Positions 9,714-21,900 of a DNA stretch of 64,000 bases are shown here, piece after piece (within the stretch, counting starts at the first letter, position 1; each line of letters opens with the position of its first letter). Below the pieces are notes generated by a model. It did not search any database and was not told the origin of the DNA. It saw nothing but the letters and a program-made list of their open reading frames with translations. The position numbers and the translations under genes are program-made. The stretch is from NCBI RefSeq assembly GCF_029633865.1, contig NC_079211.1, forward strand, positions 5,132,118 through 5,196,117, in the 5' to 3' direction. This DNA comes from Lampris incognitus. Its lineage: Eukaryota; Chordata; Actinopteri; Lampriformes; Lampridae.

Positions 9714-12700
9714 GTCTCTGTGTCTCTCTGTCTCTCTCTGTCTTGCTCTCTCTCTGTCTTGCTCTGTCTGTGTCTCTCTGTCTCTCTCTGTCTCTGTCTT
9801 GCTCTGTCTGTCTGTCTCTCTCTGTCTTGCTCTCTGTCTGTCTCTCTCTCATATACAGACATACAACCTTCTCTGCTCATCTTATCACATCTTGCCTGGA
9901 TGTGCATTCATCTCCAGACAGGAATGTATGTGTCTGAACATTATGCAGGCATGTATGCACAAGTGTATGGAGGAGTGTGTGTAAAGGTTCGAGTCTTCTC
10001 CTTCTCTGCTCCATTCACCTTCACACACACACACACACACACACAAGCTAGAAACACAGTAGAAATGAAAATATTTTCTCAAGAACAGACTCCTCGCTAA
10101 CACACACACTCAAAATCCTGCACACACATGCACACACAACATGACTGATGAGGATGGTGGGGAGCACTAACCCACACCTGCAGGGTTATGACTGAATCCT
10201 TAAGGAGTCGTGTGTGGGTAGTGTGGGTAGTGTGCTTTAACACATTCTATAAAAAAATGATTGTGTGTGTGTGCGCGTGTGTGCGTGCGCGCGTGTGCAT
10301 ATTTCACAAATTGGGGTTAAAGAGGAGGTAATCTGATAAGCAAACTTCAGTGTTTCCCATACATGGATTTATTTGTGGCGGCCCGCCACAATATCAACAT
10401 TGACCGCCACGTATTGATTTTCTATTTTATCATTTATGGTCATGCTGCTTCTCTGTGCTGTCCTCTGCCCACTGCTTCAGTGGAGGCTCAGTGCAGCCTC
10501 AGTGCATGCTCTCTGCACGGGATGGGGCTGCAGGCTAAGTCCAGGCTCAGTGCAGGCTCGGTGCATGCTTTCTGCATGGGGGGGGGGGGCGCCGCAGGCT
10601 CAGTGCAGGCTCAGTGCATGCTCTCTGCATGGAACGGGGCTGCAGGCTCAGAGCATGCTCAGTGCAGGCTCGGAGCATGCTCAGTGCAGGCTCGGAGCAG
10701 GCTCAGTGCAGGTTCAGTGCAGGCTTGGAGCAGGCTCGGAGCATGCTCGGTGCAGGCTCGGAGCATGGGACGGGGCTGCAGGCTCGGAGCATGCTTGGTG
10801 CAGGCTCAGTGCAGGTTCAGTGCAGGCTTGGAGCAGGCTCGGTGCAGGCTCGGAGCATGCTCGGTGCAGGCTCAGTGCAGGCTCGGTGCAGGCTCGCTGC
10901 ATGCTCGCTGCATGGGACGGGGCTGCAGGCTCCGTGCAGGTTCACTGCAGGCTGCACACACATGGAGCCGACAGCAGAGCGGAGAGGCTGGCTGGACACA
11001 GTAAACCAGCTGAAGTGAAGATAACGCAAAGATTACTGGAGTTGATGACAACTACGCTTGTTACTGTCAGTGCAATAAAAAGTAAAAAGCTGGGCGTCCG
11101 GGTAGCGTAGGAGTCTATTCTGTTGCCTACTAAAAGGGATTTCCGTATCGAATCCCTGCGTTACCTCCAGCTTGGTCGGGCGTCTCTACAGACACAATTG
11201 GCCGTGTCTGTGGGTGGGAAGCCGGATGTGGGTATGTGTCCTGGTCGTTGCTTTTGATGTCAGGAATTTTATTTATTTATCCATCCATCCATTATCCAAG
11301 CCATCCAAAGGAATTGAATTGAGTGCAACTGGACTTGGTATATATCCGTGAAGACGTTTCGGCTCTCATCCAAGAGGATAAATATCTGAGTTTCATCACC
11401 AGCCAGTCAGACTAGCTTGGTCTAGTCAGAAAGGCACGAACTGATGAAGCCTCTTGGAGGAGAGGCAAAACGTCTTCACGGATCTATACCAAGTCCAATT
11501 GCACTCGATTCAACTCCTTTGGATAACCATGATCTGGAAGAATGAGAACATTCAGACATTATCCAAGCCACTTATCCCAACCGGGGTCACGGGATGCTGG
11601 AGCCTATCCCAGCAGGCATTGGGCAGCAAGTGGGGAGACACCCTGGACAGGCCGCCTGGCTACCACAGGGCATTTGTTTGTTTGTTTGTTTGTTTATTTA
11701 TTTTCCCTCCCATTTTCTCCCCAATCACCCCACTCTCCCGAGCTGTCCTGATCGCTGCTCCACCCCCTCTGCTAAACTGGGGAGGGCTGCAGACTACCAC
11801 ATGCCTCCCCCGATATATGTGGAGGCCCCCTTCCCCCCGAACAGGTGCCCCGACTGACCAGAGGAGGCACTAGTGCAGCGACCAGGACACATACCCAAAC
11901 TCGGCTTCCCACCCACAGACACGGCCAGTTGTGTCTGTAGACACACCCAAGCAAGCCGGAGGCAACACGGGGATTGGATCCAGTGATCCCTGTGTTAGTA
12001 GGCAACAGAATAGACCGCTACTCTACCTGGACGAACATTATTTATTTTACTGACATTTTAGATTTCGTTCCAGTGAGATATTATTGAGTTTATATTGACT
12101 TTGCTGTTGTGAACATTACTGTTGTTGCTCTAGAGACAGTATTTACTTGTATTTAAAATACAAATCAATTCTGATGTTGTTCTGGATTTATTCTTTTTCA
12201 TAAAAATAATTTTAAAAAATCTTAGTACTGAAAAAGAACTGGGCCGACAAGAGTATGGATAAGATACAGATAAAATCCTAACGTCCCTACAGCTGGTTAG
12301 ACTTTGGGAGGACGAGCAAATCACAGTTCAAAGGAAGAGCTCCTCAGTCAACTGCTTCCCTAAAAACAAAATGAAGAAATTCTGTGAGATCATCCTGGAA
12401 AGACTTATAAAATCCACCAGTAAGCCTGTCATTCCCAGGTGATTTGTTGAGGGGTTAGGGGGATGTAACAGGGTTGCCCTATAGCTTTTTAACGTTCATA
12501 CATTCTTTCTTTCAGACCCACTGCATTCCGCCTGCTCGGTCTTAAAAACAAAAGACTGACAGCAGACTATACCTCGACAAATATCTAGAGCATCTGCTAA
12601 ATGAACTTGTAACATTGTAAATCCTTCACTGTAAGCCCCTGAACCCCAATAAGTGGCCCACGGGCCAGGTTCGGCTCGCGAGAGCCAAATGTCTGGCCCG

Positions 12701-15700
12701 CGCCAACCCATTGCCACTATCACACCTGTCATAACATGTGAAATAAAGTGCGTGCTGCTCTATTTTGACCTCACACCACACCGTACACTTGACCAATGCT
12801 GTAGAGAGCGTGTGGACGTAAGGCGTACTCCGCGCTCTCCGCGGTCCTTGACTAGACAGAGCCACTCACTAGTTAAGTCACAGATAATACCGGTCCTAAA
12901 CCAAGAACAATGGCCTGCATGAAAAAGCGGAAAGCCAACCAGAAACACTGTCAGTTCAAATCTGACTGATCTGATCAGTTTTGTTTTATTTTATCGGACC
13001 ACACCAATGCCACACCGAAATGTTTGATATGCATGCAGACCGTAGCTATCTGCACAGCAGATCATCTCAAGTAGCACTTCCAACACTATGCATGCTGCCA
13101 GTTTTAATGCCAACTACCCTACGAAATCAGATCACCACAAACAAACTAGCAAATATGATAACATCGTACAAACACTCCCTTTCTACTATCTGTAAATCAA
13201 CATTGACACAAGGGAGTGCAACAGCTGCATCACTGCATGTTTCATGCAACCTTGCTAAAGCTAAGAAGACATTCACTGATGCAGAGCTGATTAAAACGTG
13301 TGCAACTGATATGGATGGTGAAGTTTTAAGTCATGATGAGAAAAACAAGAAAACGGTTGTGGAGCTGTTAAAGCAGGTGCCATTGTCGGCTAACACGGCA
13401 ACAAGAAAAGTAGAACTTTTAGTGGAGGAGTGTTTTCCCAATCTACTCACTGATTTGAAGAAAGCAGAAGCCGTATCACTAGCCATAGACTCGTCCTGTG
13501 ACCGAACCGATATGGAACAGCTATCTGTGCTCAAGGTTTTTTTGATGAGAAGACCTTTCGGGAAGAGCGCCTTTGTTTGCTTCCTCTGCCTGGGCGCACA
13601 ACTGGGGAAATCGTCTTTAATGAGTTAACACGGTTCTTTGAGAAGAATGGCTTGGACGTGAGCAAGATTGTGTCTGTTGTCACCAATGGGGCTCTGGTCA
13701 ATGGTGGGACAACACAAAGACTTGGAACCAGGCTTGCAGCTGTTAACCAAGCGCCCTTAGCATTTCATTGCATCACTCACAAATCAGTGTTGTGCGCTAA
13801 ACTGTGTGGGGAAATGAGTAAATGGATACCTTGATGAGACTCATAAATTTCGTTCACAAGCATTCTAGTCTGCAGCAGTGCCTTTTCAGAGCACTGCTGG
13901 AGGAAATGTCAGCCAAACACAAGGACCTTTTGCTGCATAATGATGTCCACTGGCTGAGCAAAGGCCGGATGTTGGAGGGTGTGCGACCTGCACAATGAGC
14001 TTGTGTCATTTTTATCCGGATTACGGAGCCAAAAAGCCCAAGAATATCAGAGGTTTTTAAGTGACAATGAGGTGATGGCATGTGTTATTTTGTTGCGTGA
14101 CATCATGTCTCATCTAAATCACCTTAATCTGCCATTACAGGGCGAGAACTACACTGTTGCAGACATGTCCGAGGCGGTCGAAGCTTTCCGGTCAAAGCTG
14201 AACCTTTTGGAGAGAGACATTCACAGGAGGAAGTTGCACTTTCCACGTCTGCACGAGTATTGCAAGAAGAATGAAATGCGGGAGGATCCAGCGATGAAGG
14301 ATTTCGTGACGAGCCTGGCAGAAAACTTCAAGGAACGATTTGTAAGCTCCCCTAAACTCTCAGGCGACATCCTCCTCTTCCTGAGACAGCCATTCTCCAT
14401 TTTGGCTGACGGCCAGTGGACTGCAGAGGCCAAAAGGCTGGTGGTACCTTTCATAGACGAGGCAACTCTTCAGATGGAGGTCTTGGAGATGGGGAACATC
14501 TGATTTGCTCAGAGCACAACACAAGGGCGTTGGGGTGAGTAACTTTTGGATCAACGTGGTTCCCCAAGCTCACTTCAGAAACTTGAGAGCTATTGAAATG
14601 CTCCTACTCACAATTTTCCTCTCCACGTACACATGTGAGTCATCGTTTTCTTCAAAGAACTCGATCGAGAACCAGGAAAGAAACAGACTCTCCAGTGCAC
14701 ATCTTGGCCAGTGCCTCAGGCTTGCCACAACAGAGTACAAGCCTGACATGAGAAGGATTGCCTCATCCCATCGCTCTCCCTTCTCCCACTGACTGGTGGA
14801 TGAACATCCATTTATTTTTGTTCATAGTTAAATGGTTGGTTTTGGACTTTTGTTTCAAGAGTGCTTTTATTTTTCTTGTGTGACCCTCAACACAGGCTTT
14901 AAGAATCCCAGGCCTAAATTATTACCACCACTACTACTATTACTACTACTACTACTACTATTACTGCTACTACTACTATTACTGCTACTACTACTACTAA
15001 TAATAATAATAATTGTAATAGCAGCAATAACAACATCTGCACATAGAAAAACTTTTATTGGCGCAATGGAAAAAAACTTTGATGTTGTGGCCCTTGGCTT
15101 GGCATGAACCCTGATGTTGTGGCCCTTGGCTTGGCATGAACCCTGATGCTGTGGCCCTTGGCTTGGCATGAACCCTGATGTTGTGGCCCTTGGCTTGGCA
15201 TGAACCCTGATGTTGTGGCCCTTGGCTTGGCATGCATGACATAACTTGGCCCTTGGGGAAAAGTAATTGGGGAGCCCTGCTATAAGCCTGGTTTAACCAG
15301 TGTTATTTTGTGATTGTTATTTTTTATGTCGCACCGTGCGATCACTCACAAAAATGTGAAAGATTACTTCAGTTTAGGGCGTCCAGGTGGCGTAGCAGTC
15401 GATTCCGTTGCCTACTAACACGGGGATCGTCGGTTCGAATACCCGTGTTACCTCCGGCTTGGTCGGGCATCCCTACAGACACAATTGGCCGTGTCTGCGG
15501 GTGGGAAGCCAGATGTGGGTATATGTGTCCTGATTGCTGCACTAGCACCTCCTCTGGTCGGTCAGGGCACCTGTTTGGGGGGGGGGGACTGGGGGGGAAT
15601 AGCCTGATCCTCCCACGCGCTACGTCCCCCTGGTGAAACTCTTACTGTCAGTTGAAAAGAAGCGGCTGGCGACTCCACATGTATGGGAGGAGGCATGTGG

Positions 15701-15914
15701 TAGTCTGCAGCCCTCCCCGGATCAGCAGAGGGGGTGGAGCAGAGACCGGGACGGCTCAGAAGAGTGGGGTAATTGGCCAAGTACATCCATCAATCCATTA
15801 TCTGACCTGCTTATCCTGCTCTCAGGGTCGTGGGGATACTGGAGCCTATCCCAGCAGTCACTGAGCGGCAGGCGGGGAGACACCCTGGACAGGCCACCAG
15901 GCCATCACACAGGG

Positions 15915-15947
<33 letters not shown>

Positions 15948-18900
15948 ACAGATGGCACTGTGGCAGCGATAGGGATCATCACCACCGAGAAAGCTCTGAT
16001 GAAGTTTGTCGCAGTTTTCTGGAAACGAGAAACCTCCAATCTCTGCAGGGCGAAGAACTGACAGGAGAGGAAAGGAGAGAAACAATGTCATCACAATTCT
16101 GATGCTCCACATCGGCTTCATGAACAGTGTGGTCAAGTCTGTGTTCAGACTGCCAGGCCAAATCCTTTTCTCACATCTCTTTTTTTGGGGAGGATTCCCC
16201 CCCTTTTTCTATCCAATTGTACTTGGCCAATCACCCCACTCTTCCGAGCCATCCTGGTCTCTGCTCCACCCCCTCTGCCGATCCGGGGAGGGCTGCAGAC
16301 TACCGCACGCCTCCTCCAATACATGTGGAGTCACCAGCCGCTTCTTTTCACCTGACAGTGAGGAGTTTCACCAGGGGGATGTAGCGTGTGGGAGGATCAT
16401 GCTATTCCCCCCAGTTCCCCCCCCCCCATCGAACAGGCGCCCCTAACTGACCAGAGGAGGCGCTAGTGCAGCAACCAAGACACATACCCACGTCCGGCTA
16501 CCCACCCACAAACACGGCCAATTGTGTCTGTAGGGACGCCCGACTAAGCCGGAGGTAACACAGGGATTCGAACCAACGATCCCTGTGTTGGTACTTTTCT
16601 CACATCTCTGATTTGTACATGGTTATGTTCTGTGGTCTGTACAGGGAAAAAAGACACGTGGAATCAGATTTTTTTTTTTCAAATTAAATTCTTAACCACT
16701 TTCGCGTATGGCTTGTTCTGATTCAAACCAATAGTTCTGTAGACGCGTATCAGTTGAACAGCTCAGATCACAAGCAAATGAGATGCAAATAAATACAGTG
16801 ACAATAAATTCAGCTACAGTAACTACAGCGACAATAACTACAGCTACAATAAATACAGCGACAATAACTACAGCTACAATAACTACAGCTACAATAAATA
16901 CAGCGACAATAAATACAACTACAATAACTACAGCTACAATAAATACAGCTACAATAAATACAGCTAAAATAAATACAGCTACAGTAACTACAGCTACAAT
17001 AACTACAGCTACAATAACTACAGCTACAATAACTACAGCTACAATAACTACAGCTACAATAACTACAGCTACAATAACTACAGCTACAGTAACTACAGCT
17101 ACGATAACTACAGCTACGATAACTACAGCTACAATAACTACAGCTACAATAACTACAGCTACGATAACTACAGCTACAATAAATACAGCGACAATAACTA
17201 CAGCTACAATAACTACAGCGACAATAACTACAGCTACAATAACTACAGCTACCATAAATACAGCTACAATAACTACAGCTACAATAACTACAGCTACAGT
17301 AAATACAGCTACAATAACTACAGTGACAATAAATACAGCTACAATAAATGCAGCTACAATAACTACAGCGACAATAACTACAGCTACAATAACTACAGCG
17401 ACAATAACTACAGTGACAATAAATACAGCTACAATAAATACAGCTACAATAACTACAGCGACAATAACTACAGCTACAATAACTACAGCGACAATAACTA
17501 CAGCGACAATAACTACAGCGACAGTAAATACAGCTACAATAACTACAGCTACAATAAATACAGCTACAATAATTACAGCTACAATAACTAGTGACAATAA
17601 CTACAGTGACAATAACTACAGCTACAATAAATACAGCGACAATAACTACAGCGACAATAACTACAGCTACAATAACTACAGCTACAGTAACTACAGCTAC
17701 AATAACTACAGCTACAATAAATACAGCTACGATAACTACAGCGACAATAACTACAGCGACGATAACTACAGCTACAGTAAATACAGCTACAATAAATACA
17801 GCTACAATAACTACAGTGACAATAAATACAGCTACAATAAATACAGCTACAATAACTACAGCGACAATAACTACAGCTACAATAACTACAGCGACAATAA
17901 CTACAGTGACAATAAATACAGCTACAATAAATACAGCTACAATAACTACAGCGACAATAACTACAGCGACAATAACTACAGCGACAATAACTACAGCTAC
18001 AATAAATACAGCGACAATAACTACAGCTACAATAAATACAGCTACAATAACTACAGCTACAGTAACTACAGCTACAATAACTACAGCTACAATAAATACA
18101 GCTACAATAACTACAGCTACAGTAACTACAGCTACAATAACTACAGCTACAATAAATACAGCTACGATAACTACAGCGACAATAACTACAGCGACGATAA
18201 CTACAGCGACGATAACTACAGCTACAATAACTACAGCTACAATAACTACATCGACAGTAAATACAGCTACAATAACTACAGCGACAATAACTACAGCTAC
18301 AATAACAACAGCTGCCTGAACAGACATCAGGTCAGTTACAACAAATCATGGAGTCAGTCCCAAAGATCAGATTTGAAAAACAAATGGATTTGTTTTTCAA
18401 ATCTGCGCCTGTGTGCCACATAAGGCACCTGACTGACTCCCTGACTGACTCCCCTGTGATGGGATCCATCACCACTGTGGACTCACAACTTTGAGGAGGG
18501 TGGAGAACCTTTACCTTTACTCTTTTATTCACTCAGAGTTACAGGGACATGTTACACACATTAAGACACACACATACACTAACTCTTAACACACATGTAT
18601 GAATGCCCATCAATGAGCCCCCACCCCTCCCAACAGACAGACTGATAAGCCTGACCCCCGTTAGGTCTCTAGGACCCAATACAGTTAACCTTTTTTACTG
18701 GATACAGGACATTCCTGCAATCAACTGAGGTCTTTATCTTCCATCTCCCCCCCCCCTCTCTCTCTCTTCCCTCTCTCTCTCTCTCTCTTCCCTCTCTCTC
18801 TCTCTCTCTCTCTCACCTCTGTGATGAACAGGTTGGTGAGTCCAAGGGTGACAGGGAGGATCCAGGTTGAGTCGGGCAGAGTAAGGTCAGAGAACCAGAG

Positions 18901-21900
18901 AGCGCCCCCTGCTGTTAGCTCTGACTGCAGGGCTACAAAACACAAGCGCCACGTGCGCACACACACACACACACATGGACACGGACACAGACCAAGAACA
19001 ACAAGCAAAAAACGATAACGGGTTTTCGTTGTGAAGCACTTTCAAACAGACGTATGAACAAAGCATTCAGTGTGACTCCAGGGATTACAAACTGATGCTG
19101 CAAAATGAATACTACTTTAAATCTTCTTTTCTTTTTTTTTTACTCCAGTGATATTTAAACAGAAACCTCTCCGCTAGTGCCTTATCAAACTTCTTTAAAA
19201 CCAGAGTAATGGAAAATTACCAGCTCCAGACTGGGAGCGTGCCAAGCTGAGGTTGCGCAAGGCCAAGGAGAGACACACCCACATGGGCAGCTGGACCCAC
19301 ACCAGCAGGCTGGCCTTGAAGGGGTGGCAGTTGTCCCGGATGTAAAGCTCAGACACAATGCGACGCAGGTTCTTCTTAAACTGGTGCCTGAAAGAACAGT
19401 GTGAAGGTAAATGCCATTGAGACATAACAAAATGTACAATGATAAAATCGCATCACTTCAAGTCACTTGACAAATTATTCATTCATTCATTCATCATCAG
19501 CGGCTTCTCCGGGGTCGGGTCGCAGTGGCAGCAAGCTAAGTAGGGCACTCCAGACATCCCTCTCCCCAGCAACACCCTCCAGCTCCTCCTGGGGGATCCC
19601 AATGCATTCCCAGGCCATATTGGACATGTAGTCCCTCCAGCGAGTTCTGGGTCTACCCCGGGGTCTCCTCCCAGTTGGATGTACCTGGAAAGCCTCCAAA
19701 GGAAGGCACGCAGGAGGCATCCAAATCAGATGCCCGAACCACCTCAACTGGCTCCTTTAAATGTGAAGGAGCAGCGGCTCTACTCCGAGCTCCCTCCAGA
19801 TGTCCGAGCTCCTCCCCCTATCTCTAAGGCTGAGCCCAGACACCCTACAGAGGAAACTCATTTCAGCCGCTTGTATCCGCCATCTCACCCTTTCGGTCAC
19901 TACCCAAAGCTCATGACCATAGGTGAGGGTTGAAACAAAGATTGACTGGTAAATTGAGAGCTTTGCCTTCCGGCTCAGCTCCCTCTTCACCACAACGGTC
20001 CGGTACAACATCTGCATTACTGCTGATGCTGCAGCAATCCACCTGTAAATTTCCCGCTCCATCCTACCCTCACTCGTGAACAAGACCCTGAGATACTTGA
20101 ACTCCTTCACTTGAGGCAACAACTCATCCCCAACCCAGAGGGAGCAATCCACCATTTTCCAGAACAGAACCATGGCCTCAGACCTGTAGGTGCTGACTCT
20201 AATCCCGGCCATTTCACACTCAGCTGCAAACCTCTCCCATGCGCGCTGGAGGTCGCGTTCTGATGAAGCCAACAAAACCACATCATCTGCGAAGAGCAGA
20301 GATGCAATTCTGAGGTTCCCAAAATGGGCACACTCCTCACCATGGCTGCACCTTGAGATCCTGTCCATGAATATCACAAACAGAATGGGAGACAAGGGAC
20401 AACCTTGGTGGAGTCCGACACCCACCGAAAACATGTTTGACTTTGTGCTGAGAATGCAGACACAGCTGTCACTTTGGTTATACAAGGACTGGATGGCTTG
20501 TTGCAACTGGCTGGTCAAACTCCCATGCCTCCCTCAGCAATTCCTCAAGGGTAAAGAGGTGGTCCGTTGTTCCATGGCCAGGATGGAATCCGCATTGTTC
20601 TTCTTGGATCCGAGGTTCGACAATCAGTCGGAGCCTCCTTTCCAGCACCCTAGAGTAGACTTTCCCAAGGAGGCTGAGCAATGTGATGCCCTGATAATTG
20701 AAGCACACCCTCCATTTTCATCATCACTCCATATATCTTATATTGGTACAACTTTACAATAAGACTAACTTTATAAAGGGTATGGATGGTTTATAATTAG
20801 TTTATTAATTAGGCTGTGAACACTTTATAAACCATTAATAAGCTGTTCTAACACATTATATACCCAATTTCCCCTTGGGGATGAATAAAGTACCCCTTTC
20901 ATGACACTCAAGGTCACTGTACATCAAATACAATAAAACAAAGCAGTAAAAAACAATAAAACACACAAGCAAGAGAGCGTTAATCAGCAGGACTTAAAAA
21001 AAAGATTAATCTGATGCTATTAATGCTGTTAAAGTGACTATGGTAGTTTAAAAAAGGTGGGTTTTAAGAGCAGTTTTGAATTCTGTAATGGAGTCCAGTA
21101 AGCGGATGTGATGGGGAATGGAGTTCCAGAGTTTGGGTGCAGCACAGGAGAAAGCCCTGGAACCCATTGTGCTGAGGTTGATGGCTGGTGGTACCAGTAG
21201 ACTTGCTGGTGAAGACCGCAGGGTACATGATGACGTATAAGTCTGAAGGAGGTCTTTGAGATAAGCAGGGTATGAAGAGCTTTGAATGTTAATAAAATGT
21301 TAGAATTAATCCGCTGTGACACAGGGAGCCAGTGTAATTGAATCAGCAGGGGAGAGACATGCTCAGTGGACTCTGAACATGTAATAATAATCCGTGCTGC
21401 AGAATTGTGGATGAGTTGAAGTCAGTGAATAAGTTTGTTGGGGATGCCTGCCAGGATCACACTGCAGTAGCCAATGTATGATGTGACCAAAGCATTGACT
21501 AAGACATCCGTGGAGTGTTGTGTTAAAGCACGGTGTAGTCTGGAGATGTTTCGCAGATGGAAAAAGGTAATCCGAGAAACAGTGTTTATATGACTGGAAA
21601 AGGAAAGGGTACTATCTAGATTCTAGGATAACACCAAGGCTCTTAGCCTGAGTGGAGACAGGTATGGTTGTTCCAGCAACAGGGAGTGAGAAAATATTAG
21701 TTTTTGAGCATGTAGATTTAGTGCCATTGAGGAGTAGCTCAGTTTTACGACTGTTGAATTTCAGATAATTGTCAGTCATCCATATCTGTATATCATGGAG
21801 ACAAGCAGTGAGGGTACTGGGGGGGGAGAGTGGAAGTGGGCTTAGTGGAGACATAAAGCTGTGTATCATAAGCATAGCAGTGGATACCATAGTGCTGGAA

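Larger units (their letters stand above)
12640..15285 (+). mobile_element. hAT element with GTF2IRD2/ZBED-like transposase pseudogene
   Basis: Plus-strand segments at 12981-13628, 13577-13834, 13979-14503 and 14505-14792 run in transposase order. They include SLAIDSSCDRTDMEQLSVL, HCITHKSVLCAKL, RRKLHFPRL and the C-terminal dimerisation signature STYTCESSFSSKNSIENQ. They are broken by frameshifts and stops, so the transposase is dead. The left end (AGTGGCCCACGGGCCAGG near 12652) and right end (GGGGAGCCCTGC near 15270) look like degenerate hAT termini. The right part holds a TAC-repeat run and a 32-bp minisatellite. It lies in COX18 intron 5, antisense to the gene. Confidence 0.8.

Noticed and set aside
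9381-10100. 239-codon ORF over the pyrimidine microsatellite
   Set aside because: SVCLSVCLS repeats encoded by (TCTG)n; low complexity only.
16783-18423. Very long ORFs (up to 546 codons) on both strands
   Set aside because: They are translations of a 15-bp tandem repeat whose length is a multiple of three. There is no start context, no domain and no non-repetitive content.
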